Shown: in pieces, positions 39,001 to 45,950 of the stretch
Numbering within the stretch: position 1 is the stretch's first letter
Layout: every line of letters starts with the position of its first letter
DNA from: Watersipora subatra
Taxonomy: Eukaryota; Bryozoa; Gymnolaemata; Cheilostomatida; Watersiporidae
DNA length: 64,000 nucleotides
Reading direction: 5' to 3'
Assembly (NCBI RefSeq): GCF_963576615.1
Contig: NC_088714.1
Coordinates: forward strand, 37,737,143 to 37,801,142
Program-made: the position numbers and the translations under genes
The notes under the pieces: generated by a model
The model's database searches: none
Seen by the model: the letters and a program-made list of their open reading frames with translations, nothing else
Told to the model about the DNA's origin: nothing

Positions 39001-42000
39001 ATATATTACAGGTCATTATCATCATATCTATATACATACATCTACTACTATGGTGTTGGATGTTAATACTCCTGTATATATTACAGGTCATTATCATCAT
39101 ATCTATATACATACATCTACTACTATGGTGTTGGATGTTAATACTCCTGTATATATTACAGGTCATTATCATCATATCTATATACATACATCTACTACTA
39201 TGGTGTTGGATGTTAATACTCCTGTATATATTACAGGTCATTATCATCATATCTATATACATACATCTACTACTATGGTGTTGGATGTTAATACTTCTGC
39301 ATATATTACAGGTCTTTATCATTATCATCATATCTATATACATTCATCTACTGCTATGGTGTTGGATGTTAATACTCCTGCATATATTACAGGTCTTTAT
39401 CATTATCATCATATCTATATACATACATCTACTACTATGGTGTTGGATGTTAATACTCCTGTATATATTACCGGTCATTATCATCATATCTATATACATT
39501 CATCTACTACTATGGTGTTGGATGTTAGTACTCCTGTATATATTACAGGTCATTATCATCATATCTTCATACATTCATCTACTACTATGGTGTTGGATGT
39601 TAATACTCCTGCATATATTACAGATCTTTATCATTATCATCATATCTATATACATTCATCTACTCCTATGGTGTTGGATGTTAATACTCCTGCATATATT
39701 ACAGATCTTTATCATTATCATCATATCTATATACATTCATCTACTCCTATGGTGTTGGATGTTAATACTCCTGCATATATTACAGGTCTTTATCATTATC
39801 ATCATATCTATATACATACATCTACTACTATGGTGTTGGATGTTAATACTCCTGTATATATTACAGGTCATTATCATCATATCTATATACATTCATCTAC
39901 TACTATGGTGTTGGATGTTAGTACTCCTGTATATATTACAGGTCATTATCATCATATCTTCATACATTCATCTACTACTATGGTGTTGGATGTTAATACT
40001 CCTGCATATATTACAGATCTTTATCATTATCATCATATCTATATACATTCATCTACTCCTATGGTGTTGGATGTTAATACTCCTGTATATATTACAGGTC
40101 ATTATCATCATATCTATATACATTCATCTACTACTATGGTGTTGGATGTTAATACTCCTGCATATATTACAGATCTTTATCATTATCATCATATCTATAT
40201 ACATTCATCTACAGCTATGGTGTTGGATGTTAATACTCCTGCATATATTACAGATCTTTATCATTATCATCATATCTATATACATTCATCTACTACTATG
40301 GTGTTGGATGTTAATACTCCTGCATATATTACAGGTCTTTATCATTATCATCATATCTATATACATTCATCTACTACTATGGTGTTGGATGTTAATACTC
40401 CTGCATATGTTACAGATCTTTATCATTATCATCATATCTATATACATTCATCTACTGCTATGGTGTTGGATGTTAATACTCCTGCATATATTACAGATCT
40501 TTATCATTATCATCATATCTATATACATTCATCTACTACTATGGTGTTGGATGTTAATACTCCTGCATATATTACAGGTCATTATCATCATATCTATATA
40601 CATACATCTACTACTATGGTGTTGGATGTTAATACTCCTGCATATATTACAGATCTTTATCATTATCATCATATCTATATACATACATCTACTACTATGG
40701 TGTTGGATGTTAATACTCCTGCATATATTACAGATCTTTATCATTATCATCTTATCTATATACATTCATCTACTACTATGGTGTTGGATGTTAATACTCC
40801 TGCATATATTACAGATCTTTATCATTATCATCATATCTATATACATTCATCTACTGCTATGGTGTTGGATGTTAATACTCCTGCATATATTACAGATCTT
40901 TATCATTATCATCATATCTATATACATTCATCTACTGCTATGGTGTTGGATGTTAATACTCCTGCATATATTACAGATCTTTATCATTATCATCATATCT
41001 ATATACATTCATCTACTACTATGGTGTTGGATGTTAATACTCCTGCATATATTACAGATCTTTATCATTATCATCATATCTATATACATACATCTACTAC
41101 TATGGTGTTGGATGTTAATACTCCTGCATATATTACAGATCTTTATCATTATCATCATATCTATATACATTCATCTACTACTATGGTGTTGGATGTTAAT
41201 ACTCCTGCATATATTACAGATCTTCATCATTATCATCATATCTATATACATTCATCTACTACTATGGTGTTGGATGTTAATACTCCTGCATATATTACAG
41301 ATCTTTATCATTATCATCTTATCTATATACATTCATCTACTACTATGGTGTTGGATGTTAATACTCCTGCATATATTACAGATCTTTATCATTATCATCA
41401 TATCTATATACATTCATCTACTACTATGGTGTTGGATGTTAATACTCCTGCATATATTACAGATCTTTATCATTATCATCTTATCTATATACATTCATCT
41501 ACTACTATGGTGTTGGATGTTAATACTCCTGCATATATTACAGATCTTTATCATTATCATCATATCTATATACATTCATCTACTACTATGGTGTTGGATG
41601 TTAATACTCCTGCATATATTACAGATCTTTATCATTATCATCATATCTATATACATACATCTACTACTATGGTGTTGGATGTTAATACTCCTGCATATAT
41701 TACAGGTCTTTATCATTATCATCTTATCTATATACATACATCTACTACTATGGTGTTGGATGTTAATACTCCTGTATATATTACAGGTCTTTATCATTAT
41801 CATCATATCTATATACATTCATCTACTGCTATGGTGTTGGATGTTAATACTCCTGCATATATTACAGGTCTTTATCATTATCATCATATCTATATACATA
41901 CATCTACTACTATGGTGTTGGATGTTAATACTCCTGTATATATTACAGGTCTTTATCATTATCATCATATCTATATACATTCATCTACTGCTATGGTGTT

Positions 42001-43757
42001 GGATGTTAATACTCCTGCATATATTACAGATCTTTGTCATTATCATCATATCTATATACATTCATCTACTGCTATGGTGTTGGATGTTAATACTCCTGCA
42101 TATATTACAGGTCTTTATCATTATCATCATATCTATATACATTCATCTACTACTATGGTGTTGGATGTTAATACTCCTGCATATATTACAGATCTTTATC
42201 ATTATCATCATATCTATATACATTCATCTACTACTATGGTGTTGGATGTTAATACTCCTGCATATATTACAGATCTTTATCATTATCATCATATCTATAT
42301 ACATTCATCTACTACTATGGTGTTGGATGTTAATACTCCTGCATATATTACAGATCTTTATCATTATCATCATATCTATATACATTCATCTACTACTATG
42401 TTGTTGGATGTTAATACTCCTGCATATATTACAGATCTTTATCATTATCATCATATCTATATACATTCATCTACTGCTATGTTGTTCGATGTTAATACTC
42501 CTGCATATATTACAGGTCTTTATCATTATCATCATATCTATATACATACATCTACTACTATGGTGTTGGATGTTAATACTCCTGTATATATTACAGGTCT
42601 TTATCATTATCATCATATCTATATACATACATCTACTACTATGGTGTTGGATGTTAATACTCCTGTATATATTACAGGTCTTTATCATTATCATCATATC
42701 TATATACATTCATCTACTGCTATGGTGTTGGATGTTAATACTCCTGCATATATTACAGATCTTTGTCATTATCATCATATCTATATACATTCATCTACTG
42801 CTATGGTGTTGGATGTTAATACTCCTGCATATATTACAGATCTTTATCATTATCATTATATCTATATACATTCATCTACTGCTATGGTGTTGGATGTTAA
42901 TACTCCTGCATATATTACAGGTCTTTATCATTATCATCATATCTATATACATACATCTACTACTATGGTGTTGGATGTTAATACTCCTGCATATATTACA
43001 GGTCTTTATCATTATCATCATATCTATATACATACATCTACTACTATGGTGTTGGATGTTAATACTCCTGTATATATTACAGGTCTTTATCATTATCATC
43101 ATATCTATATACATTCATCTACTGCTATGGTGTTGGATGTTAATACTCCTGCATATATTACAGGTCTTTATCATTATCATCATATCTATATACATTCATC
43201 TACTCCTATGGTGTTGGATGTTAATACTCCTGCATATATTACAGATCTTTGTCATTATCATCATATCTATATACATTCATCTACTACTATGGTGTTGGAT
43301 GTTAATACTCCTGTATATATTACAGATCTTTATCATTATCATCATATCTATATACATTCATCTACTGCTATGGTGTTGGATGTTAATACTCCTGCATATA
43401 TGACAGATCTTTATAGTTATCATCATATCTATATACATTCATCTACTCCTATGGTGTTGGATGTTAATACTCCTGCATATATTACAGGTCATTATCATCA
43501 TATCTCTATACATTCATCTACTACTATGGTGTTGGATGTTAATACTCCTGCATATATTACAGATCTTTATCATTATCATCATATCTATATACATTCATCT
43601 ACTACTATGGTGTTGGATGTTAATTCTACCTGTGTATATTACAGGTCTCTTGGATGCTCTGCAACCTCCATTACCTGATGGTCGGATTAGAAAGCCAAAA
43701 CAAGAGAGCAAGTATAAATTTCGAGGTCTAAATCGATATTTTACTGACAAATACTGA
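11863..43757 (+). CDS. MRPS18A: Mitochondrial ribosomal protein S18A (mL66), five exons
   Basis: Coding exons are 11863-12028, 31921-31955, 32085-32183, 35293-35416 and 43645-43757. They total 537 nt, 178 residues plus stop; vertebrate MRPS18A is slightly longer. All junctions have GT...AG and the phases (1, 0, 0, 1) fit. The N-terminus has Arg/Ser and no acidic residues, like a mitochondrial presequence. DGTITIEGRYTEP, CPLC, DVLILKQFMRKDG, LPRIYTGLC and HNAGLLDALQPPLPDG follow the order of S18A proteins. CPxC is the zinc-type pair, and IEGR with the C-terminal LLxxxxPPLP block favours S18A over S18C. The product is expected in the mitoribosome. Exon 1 is 20 kb from exon 2 and is linked by phase, presequence character and order, so it is less certain than exons 3-5. 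Confidence 0.85.
12029..12319 (+). other. Intron 1, left part before the transposon nest
   Basis: It begins with the strong donor GTAAGT. The rest is AT-rich with no other recognisable feature before the outer LTR element at 12320. Confidence 0.55.
12315..12319. repeat. Probable target duplication CTGTA, left of outer LTR element
   Basis: CTGTA precedes the left LTR. CTGCA follows the right LTR at 26923-26927, one mismatch out of five. Confidence 0.45.
12320..12554 (-). repeat. 3' LTR of outer element
   Basis: A 235-bp repeat starting TGTGACAGTTGAATAAG on plus. It shares with 26704-26922 the CACACCGTTAT, CTACTAGAGG and TTTACAAATAATAT blocks in order. The two LTRs have diverged clearly, so the insertion is old. 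Confidence 0.85.
12594..12824 (-). repeat. 3' LTR of Gag-protease copy 2
   Basis: A 231-bp repeat TGTTGTATAAATC...AATACAACA, reverse-complement homologous to the LTRs of copy 1 and direct to 15800-16033. Confidence 0.92.
12825..12846 (-). promoter_or_regulatory. Polypurine tract of copy 2
   Basis: On the minus strand this is an A-rich purine run, CCCAAAACAAAAAGAAAGGG, directly next to the 3' LTR, matching the tract of copy 1. Confidence 0.75.
13090..13556 (-). CDS. Coiled-coil region in place of pol, copy 2
   Basis: The minus-strand frame from 13556 shows FLAEVSSNGMLDREGHEKK, then long Glu/Lys/Arg-rich heptad-like sequence (KVAEIEREEREV, KLAKLKAKREAAV, VQELAKVQRR), then a Pro/Ser/Thr-rich part up to KPASYWGE. 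A stop at 13170-13172 ends the frame; copy 1 has an Arg codon there and reads on, so this is a point mutation. No RT, RNase H or integrase motif occurs. Conservation between the copies suggests it was kept while the elements moved. Role unknown. Confidence 0.6.
13581..14213 (-). CDS. Retropepsin-like protease of LTR copy 2
   Basis: The frame from 14213 carries FDTGAEVSIV with the catalytic Asp, then ETADGSELKVVGSV. A small frame change near 14000 leads to VKGLRTNFLGITEL and on to about residue 200. The catalytic motif is identical to copy 1. The longer C-terminal part (SSRIVIAGSSY, then a polar tail) is where a pol polyprotein would begin in autonomous relatives, but it ends before any RT motif. 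Confidence 0.78.
14229..15522 (-). pseudogene. Gag of LTR copy 2, nearly intact
   Basis: From 15522 the frame runs about 155 codons (MGMESGFPKLVFGEHGDGSW, then RAIGHSGREVLRGAGF, KQALGESDREYLQRVESL), ending in a stop near 15058. After a one-base shift it continues from 15068 (DREVSRDLMKNANLTWALL) through an Arg/Ser/Tyr-rich segment. Another shift near 14600 leads to the zinc knuckle CFSCGRRGHVSRYC (C-x2-C-x4-H-x4-C) and a long RSGGSRDSS-like basic tail. The order capsid, knuckle, protease is that of Gypsy-type Gag. Two shifts prevent one continuous Gag, though one could be a programmed site. Confidence 0.82.
15787..15799 (-). promoter_or_regulatory. Primer-binding site of copy 2
   Basis: On minus, TGGCGCAGTTGAC follows the 5' LTR directly and equals the primer site of copy 1. 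Confidence 0.75.
15800..16033 (-). repeat. 5' LTR of Gag-protease copy 2
   Basis: A 234-bp repeat beginning TGTTGTATAAATCAATG and ending AATACAACA on plus. It is nearly identical to 12594-12824 with scattered substitutions, so this insertion is younger than the outer element. Confidence 0.92.
16034..16389 (-). other. 3' region of outer LTR element, past integrase
   Basis: Degenerate minus-strand sequence continuing from the integrase C-terminus. A RDRNPSPYFADF stretch near 16110 resembles the basic tail at the end of Gypsy-type pol. Stops are frequent. Confidence 0.4.
16390..16605 (-). pseudogene. Integrase C-terminal part of outer element
   Basis: The frame reads FCCNNMPNSDHIVPANML, then YDVRLPKL, NPYTVDDSHCVCQ and ends in a stop. 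This resembles the region after the catalytic core of Gypsy integrases (P-x-N-x-hydrophobic-x-YxVR, then a VGD-like turn). It directly continues the integrase core at 24190-24500 once the hAT and one copy of its GCTTTCAC duplication are removed. That continuity proves the insertion order. Confidence 0.7.
16606..16613. repeat. 8-bp target duplication GCTTTCAC, left
   Basis: Identical to 24183-24190 and directly flanks the TIR of the large hAT. Eight bases is the hallmark of hAT integration. Confidence 0.9.
18185..18192. repeat. 8-bp target duplication GTGCACAC, left
   Basis: Repeated exactly at 19269-19276 around the nested hAT. Confidence 0.9.
18193..19268. mobile_element. Non-autonomous hAT nested in the transposase
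   Basis: 1,076 bp with inverted ends TAGTGCTGGGCACG and CGTGCCCAGCACTA and a perfect 8-bp duplication GTGCACAC (18185-18192 and 19269-19276). Subterminal zones are rich in CGGGTA/TACCCG-type short repeats on both sides (18215-18345 and 19135-19235), a common hAT feature that probably binds transposase. The centre is AT-rich with no coding frame. Its movement depended on a transposase in trans. Removing it with one duplication restores the transposase reading across the TRWC motif. Confidence 0.95.
20350..21985. mobile_element. Non-coding TIR element, dispersed repeat copy 1
   Basis: The left end TACTAGAAATTCC... with CCCACGACCAAA is mirrored on the right by TTTGGTCGTGGG and a weaker continuation (TATGACACTAAAAT). 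Large parts match 50994-52365: the left TIR, the TTCTATTCTCTGTCGCTCGG block and the AATCCGATCAGATGGGTTAG block. It lies 5 nt inside the acceptor of hAT exon 6. No frame codes for a transposase. Superfamily unknown and the ends are approximate. Confidence 0.6.
20540..21240. repeat. Three tandem copies of about 170-250 bp inside the TIR element
   Basis: Blocks starting near 20540, 20775 and 20945 each contain AAATAAATATTAATTCAAGC, TGTAGACCTAAACTACTGTA and ATGAAATATGTTTATTATAT in the same order. The 50994-52365 copy has its own, different internal duplication. Confidence 0.75.
22393..23692 (-). CDS. hAT transposase exons 1-5, N-terminal region
   Basis: Five small exons on minus with GT/AG borders: 23653-23692 (MMKRHGPIDNFFK plus one base), 23096-23145, 22842-22937, 22559-22624 and 22393-22440. 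Exons 3, 4 and 5 all start and end in phase 1 and join in frame to the main exon at 20343. They encode an acidic, Ser-rich linker (VESLTSDESDSVV, NDEAEKSAESNLSEA, DGEEQNDVISSIS). Exon 2 fits this linker (SSPAEAHAGSSNSQS) only if one base is missing at its start. The opening IDNFF resembles a PCNA-binding box, lacking its first Gln. A foldback MITE lies in the intron between exons 3 and 4. Confidence 0.7.
22716..22827. mobile_element. Foldback MITE, about 50-bp arms
   Basis: The left arm (from CCATGGGCACCTGGGG) is the near-exact reverse complement of the right arm (ending CCCCAGGTGCCCAT), leaving a loop of only a few bases. GGCAAGCA occurs directly on both sides (22708-22715 and 22828-22835), an 8-bp duplication as for hAT. 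It is inserted in an intron of the hAT transposase gene. Confidence 0.88.
24183..24190. repeat. 8-bp target duplication GCTTTCAC, right
   Basis: Right-hand partner of 16606-16613. Confidence 0.9.
24190..24500 (-). pseudogene. Integrase catalytic core of outer element
   Basis: Minus-strand reading shows YLSVIDCGPSRF (first Asp), about 55 residues later FIDNGPCF (second Asp), and RNGLVNRCHHTIKRMA where the catalytic Glu is expected; here it is Asn. The frame then meets the hAT end at 24182. Stops are present. It continues at 16605. Confidence 0.75.
24501..25250 (-). pseudogene. RT palm, YIDD box and RNase H-like remnant of outer element
   Basis: Minus-strand frames give FGLVVAPKIMSKIL (about 25150), then HYIDDIFVNE (about 25080), the metal-binding YxDD box of reverse transcriptase. 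FGLVTKDPVL and a CGKLIGRFPVAGWPRVACSF connection region follow, then a WCD motif near 24640 as at the start of Gypsy RNase H. Several stops and shifts occur. The stretch between RNase H and integrase is shorter than in intact elements, so a deletion is likely. Confidence 0.65.
25251..25790 (-). pseudogene. RT N-terminal part of outer element
   Basis: From about 25649 the frame reads CSEIEFAGG, then EYDKKVQQWIGDGWLQ, GVIPLMAASQPI, and ends KLDLKKAYL, whose Asp is the first RT catalytic acid. This is the fingers and first palm segment of LTR-type RT. One frame is open for 132 codons; the join to the palm at 25250 needs a shift. Confidence 0.75.
25792..26076 (-). pseudogene. Protease of outer element, catalytic Asp lost
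   Basis: The frame contains VLPIITIPINGVRVKVLVGS, followed by GCEQSV. The expected active-site triplet is Asp-Ser/Thr-Gly; here Gly occupies the Asp position, so the protease is inactive. It lies between the zinc knuckle and RT. Confidence 0.65.
25980..26690 (-). pseudogene. Gag with zinc knuckles of outer element
   Basis: From about 26690 the minus strand reads VSDLVKSYEDNQRSGDF, KLELVTKLQKI and a PAFAVYKQLSDSM block after shifts, the usual capsid pattern. The next frame (26257 down) has LPLSDLVGKGG, then an intact knuckle CYTCSWPQHLANQC and a second one in which both first cysteines are Tyr (YYKYQRFGHVKAQC). Multiple shifts disable it. Confidence 0.7.
26704..26922 (-). repeat. 5' LTR of outer element
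   Basis: A 219-bp repeat starting TGTGACAGTTAAATAAG, homologous to 12320-12554. It is followed by CTGCA, a one-mismatch copy of the left flank. Confidence 0.85.
26923..27622. other. Intron 1 spacer between the nest and the pogo-like MITE
   Basis: AT-rich. It contains a short array of 42-bp units and a 106-codon minus frame (27629-27309) without recognisable domains, which overlaps the MITE end and is not called as a gene. Confidence 0.5.
27010..27150. repeat. 42-bp repeat, about 3 units
   Basis: The unit TATTTTATTTGGTATTTGGN followed by about 20 variable bases and AGTATTTGG recurs three times. Confidence 0.65.
27623..28760. mobile_element. Pogo/Tigger-like MITE, copy 1
   Basis: It begins CAGTCAAACATGGATAACTC and ends with the inverse, GAGTTATCCATGTTTGACTG, with TA on both sides (27621-27622 and 28761-28762). 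CAGT ends plus TA duplication are Tc1/mariner-type. There is no transposase. A shorter copy lies at 44838-45599 in the other orientation. The extra length here is a non-homologous segment at about 28045-28455 that includes the foldback at 28313-28438. Confidence 0.9.
28305..28446. mobile_element. Foldback MITE nested in the pogo-like MITE
   Basis: The element is 28313-28438, with TIRs CACGGGCTAGCCGGGTCACG and CACAGACTAACCGGGTCACG (read inward), continuing as a nearly complete hairpin with AATTTTCGCCACGCACATAC arms. CTATTCAT occurs directly on both sides (28305-28312 and 28439-28446), an 8-bp duplication typical of hAT. Only 126 bp, so non-autonomous. Confidence 0.92.
29095..29205 (+). mobile_element. 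Non-LTR/SINE 3' tail with TA microsatellite palindrome
   Basis: ACCTGGGCAACGCCAGGTGG, then TACCGCTAG, forms a small stem and is followed by (TA)n. This resembles 3' tails of RTE-type LINEs or their SINEs in invertebrates. The TA run is mirrored around GTTCCACACTGTGTGGAAC, giving a perfect AT-rich palindrome (about 29140-29190). The body upstream of the tail was not recognised. Confidence 0.5.
29430..30968. repeat. 22-bp minisatellite, about 70 units
   Basis: Unit CTATTACATGTATATAACTTAT with common variants (CATCTA, TGCATA, TATGTG). A rare variant TATGTGTATA followed by the same neighbours recurs at 30031, 30361 and 30559, spacings of 330 and 198 bp, i.e. 15 and 9 units. This shows block duplications inside the array. 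Confidence 0.95.
31060..31175 (+). mobile_element. SINE-like unit, second subfamily
   Basis: GATTGGTGCAGGTGTTACAT, a B-box-like GAGTTGGAGTATCG and CTCTTTTATCTTAACCTTGA align with the SINE at 48695-48845. The tail is shorter. It is tRNA-related in plan but its boxes are degenerate. Confidence 0.5.
31291..31338. repeat. 16-bp direct repeat, 3 copies
   Basis: AATATAGACCAATCGT-type units occur three times in a row. Confidence 0.75.
31635..31920 (+). other. Intron 1, right end
   Basis: Unremarkable intron sequence ending in TTATATACACACATTTGTAG, the acceptor of exon 2. Confidence 0.5.
31921..31955 (+). CDS. MRPS18A: MRPS18A exon 2, 35-nt microexon
   Basis: Preceded by ATTTGTAG and followed by GTAAGT. 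It supplies two bases to finish an Ile codon and then RRSEREDGTIT, which leads in frame to IEGR of exon 3. The DGTITIEGR string is what S18A proteins show at this point (a G-x-T-T/I-x-IEGR pattern), supporting this very short exon. Confidence 0.75.
32085..32183 (+). CDS. MRPS18A: MRPS18A exon 3, zinc-type CPLC
   Basis: 33 codons between TTTTAG and GTAAGT: IEGRYTEPYTRHVIDMEKG, then ACPLC and AINVEYT. IEGR and the CPxC pair at this spacing match the N-terminal part of the mature S18A protein. Intron 2 before it is only 129 bp. Confidence 0.85.
32365..32530 (+). mobile_element. tRNA-derived SINE in intron 3
   Basis: Head AGCGAGTTGGACAGTGTAGT, B-box GAGTTCAAACCC, then ATAACTGGACAGAAG, GGACAGACAAACG and an AT-rich end. 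The tail matches the copy at 805-965. Confidence 0.65.
32690..34553. repeat. 25-bp minisatellite, about 75 units, in MRPS18A intron 3
   Basis: Unit CAGTATCAATTATATCAGTC followed by TCACT, with variants CAACCTCACT and CAACTTCACT and ACCAAT for ATCAAT. Twenty-five is not a multiple of three, so a long plus frame (33655-34563) passes through all three phases of the unit, none of which has a stop. A rare CAACTT[CG]ACT variant recurs at 33251, 33651 and 33876 (16 and 9 units), indicating block duplications. Confidence 0.95.
34554..35292 (+). other. Intron 3, right part
   Basis: It includes a loose run of about 20-bp ATACATGTATGCTATA-like repeats at 34620-34770. The rest is ordinary intron ending GAAACTTGTAG. 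Confidence 0.55.
35293..35416 (+). CDS. MRPS18A: MRPS18A exon 4, S18 core
   Basis: Between CTTGTAG and GTATGG. It encodes DVLILKQFMRKDGILLPR, then IYTGLCAKQQ and VHKAHNAG. The LxQF...G...PR...TGLC pattern is the diagnostic S18 core that binds rRNA. It ends in phase 1 (G), completed by GT of exon 5. Confidence 0.92.
35417..35650 (+). other. Intron 4, unique left part
   Basis: About 230 bp of unique intron before the 81-bp array. An open frame reads through the donor here but loses similarity to S18. Confidence 0.55.
35651..43644. repeat. 81-bp minisatellite filling MRPS18A intron 4, about 100 units
   Basis: The unit contains GATGTTAATACTCCTGCATA, TATTACAG, then ATCTTTATCATTATCATCAT and CATTCATCTACTACTATGGT. 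Most units are 81 bp; a 75-bp form lacks 6 bp after ACAGGTC. Both lengths are multiples of three, hence 0.7-8 kb open frames in two plus phases and several minus frames. The last unit runs into exon 5, and its TATATTACAG|GTCT is the real 3' splice site, so the unit carries a copy of that acceptor with a branch-like GTTAATA. Rare variants show a large internal duplication at 3,411 bp offset (about 36.8-38.3 kb and 40.2-41.7 kb). Confidence 0.97.
43645..43757 (+). CDS. MRPS18A: MRPS18A exon 5, C-terminus
   Basis: After TATATTACAG it reads G-LLDALQPPLPDGRIRKPKQ, then ESKYKFRGLNRYFTDKY and TGA at 43755-43757. The joined HNAGLLxxxxPPLP matches the S18A C-terminus. A one-base change in the last repeat unit puts the array's longest frame out of frame with this exon. 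Confidence 0.9.
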
Positions 43758-44621
43758 TACAAATATATACTGACATATACTGATACTGATATACGGTGCA
43801 CCATGTTTACTGCGTATATCACTTTTTTATTGGCAGAAATAATATTAATCTTCGCATGAAAGCCTCATAACTTGTTTTTAGCTCGAGAAATGGTTGTTCG
43901 AGAAGGCTATATGGTATAGTTGCTTCTCAATGGCCAATGAATATGCTTCCTTGCTCTAAATTTGTTCACACATTGGCTATATATTTGTAGCCTGCAAACC
44001 TTGATGACTTGACATGCTTCTATATTATCGACAAATAAACAACAGATGCATTTTGGAACAAAAGCAGTTGGCTGAAAAAAATAAGCAGCGGACTGAAAAA
44101 ACAAGCAGCACATTATAGACTAGAACGTTGAAAATCTCAACAACAATAAATAAAAAGGATATTTATAAAATTAATGGTAACAATTTCTATGGAACATTTA
44201 TGTAAATAACCATATCTTACAACCAAAACATAGCCAATGATTCCAAAGTCTATTTACTTTTATCAATCCGACAAGAGTGAAAAGTACAACCCTCAATAAA
44301 TAAGCCGCTACAGAATAAATAATTTAACTTGCAATGTATACTCGCAAGATGTAAGAGACAGTGTAGGTAGGCTGTCAAACAGGCTGTCAAAGCGATTTAT
44401 ACAATCTGTACAAAATAAATAATAAAAATGAACAGCTAAATGATGGTGAGATTCTATCTCGTCTTCTCCTTCCATCTAGTCATTGTTGAGTCTCACTGGC
44501 GCCACTTCTATTTAGAGCAAAATTGCAAAAGAGACCTCACCTAGCTGTATATCTAATACTAGCTATAACGTATATGCTCTCTGAATATGTATATTTGGCA
44601 ACCTCGCTATCACTCGCTTCG
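43758..44621 (+). other. MRPS18A 3' UTR and spacer to the convergent gene
   Basis: AATAAA at 44034-44039, 277 bp past the stop, is the first plausible poly(A) signal; more occur near 44143. The rest is AT-rich with no gene seen. Confidence 0.45.
44034..44039 (+). terminator. Candidate poly(A) signal of MRPS18A
   Basis: AATAAA in ACAAATAAAC, 277 bp downstream of the stop. Not proven; in AT-rich DNA this hexamer is frequent. Confidence 0.35.
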
Positions 44622-44758
44622 TTAAATAAGCACAGCCTGTCGAACATTGTTGGCTGAGTAGTACCTTTGAGTGTTGTAATTGTGAGCGGTCTTCAGCTGG
44701 TTGGCTGAAGTTGTCGATTGTCGATAAAGAACATTTCGTGATGGCATTTCCTCTGGAC
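44622..44758 (-). CDS. Probable terminal coding exon of a minus-strand gene
   Basis: After the acceptor TATTTTTGTAG (44769-44759) the minus strand has two bases to finish a codon, then PEEMPSRNVLYRQSTTSANQ, a polar stretch and YYSANNVRQAVLI, then TAA (44622-44624). The composition is normal for protein, unlike the low-complexity neighbours. It may be the last exon of the gene whose exon is at 50642-50865; phase 1 entry is compatible with many partners. No family recognised. Confidence 0.4.
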
Positions 44759-44837
44759 CTACAAAAATAAGTCAAACGTTAAAAAATTTAAATTTACCTA
44801 AACCACTCATTCAAACCATATATGAGGGTATATTATA

Positions 44838-45599
44838 CAGTCAAACATGGATAACTCGCCCATGGATAGCTCGAACACATGGTTAATTCGAACGGTTTCT
44901 TTTGTCCGTTCCCATGTAATGATAAATTGCTATAGATAACTCGAACTCAACACTTTTAACTCGAACTGTTTTTTGCCCAACGGCTACCGAAACGGTTGTT
45001 ATCGCTTTAGAAAATCACTTTATTCCAAGCCATAGAGGTAAACCTCAACTTTTCGTGATTCATAAGCGTCCTTATTACCACCATCGGCAAAGTATTTTTG
45101 TCAACGACTTTTCTAAAGGTTTGGTGAAATTTGATTTATACCAAACATCCGCTTAGCGATCGCCCTTCGGAAGCAAGGTAAAGTGAGGTAATCTTTGCAT
45201 AAACTTCAAGAAAAATCGGCAAAATTGATCGTGGGTAAAACGCTCAAAAGAAAAAGATGTCTTTTCTTTTGAGCATTTCAACAACGATCAAGTTTTGCCA
45301 ATGTCAATCTAAAAAACGTCCTGGCAATAACATCACCTCAAACAACAAACCAATCTCAAGTGATAGAAAAATCTCTATACTTTTTGATAAAAAACTTTTA
45401 AACTTTACATTAGAAGCATTTAATTCGAAACAAGCCATTTGTGCTTTTGATTTATATTAAAGTTTGTATATGTACATGTATCTACTAATAAATAAGTAAA
45501 TACATGGACTTGTGACAGTGCTCTGATAACTTGATCGCTCTGATAACTCGAACACTTTCGCTCGATCCCGTGAAGTTCCGAGTTATCCATGTTTGACTG
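44838..45599. mobile_element. Pogo/Tigger-like MITE, copy 2
   Basis: CAGTCAAACATGGATAACTC ... GAGTTATCCATGTTTGACTG with TA on both sides (44836-44837 and 45600-45601). It is inverted relative to copy 1 (27623-28760) and homologous over most of its length. No coding capacity. Confidence 0.92.
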
Positions 45600-45601
45600 T
45601 A

Positions 45602-45950
45602 TTTATCTAAACATAATATATTAGTGTATATTCTATTCATCTAAACATAATACATGGGTGTATATCATTTTCATTTAAACATAATATATGAGTGTATATC
45701 ATAGTCATTTAAACATAATATATGAGTGTATGTCATAGTCATTTAAACTTAATATATAGTAGTATGTTCTATTTATCTGCACATAATATATGATGGTATA
45801 TTTTATTTATCTGAACATAATATATGATAGTATATTCTATTTATCTGAACATTATACATGATGGTATATTCTATTCATCTTTACATAATATGTGATGGTA
45901 TATTCTATTTATCTAAACATAATATATGGTAGGATATTCTATATATCCTA
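45602..45950. repeat. 34-bp minisatellite, about 10 units
   Basis: Unit CTATTTATCTGAACATAATA followed by TATGATGGTATATT, with moderate divergence. It starts immediately at the TA flank of the pogo-like MITE. Confidence 0.85.

Noticed and set aside
38835..43403. A 1,522-codon Ile/Leu-rich frame in the same array, resembling a membrane protein
   Set aside because: It is the same repeat in another phase; hydrophobicity follows from ATT/ATC/CTA-rich DNA.
35585..43678. A 2,697-codon open frame over the 81-bp array, as a giant repeat protein gene
   Set aside because: It lies inside MRPS18A intron 4 between two well-supported exons, has other open frames on both strands, and is explained by unit lengths of 81 and 75 bp without stops.
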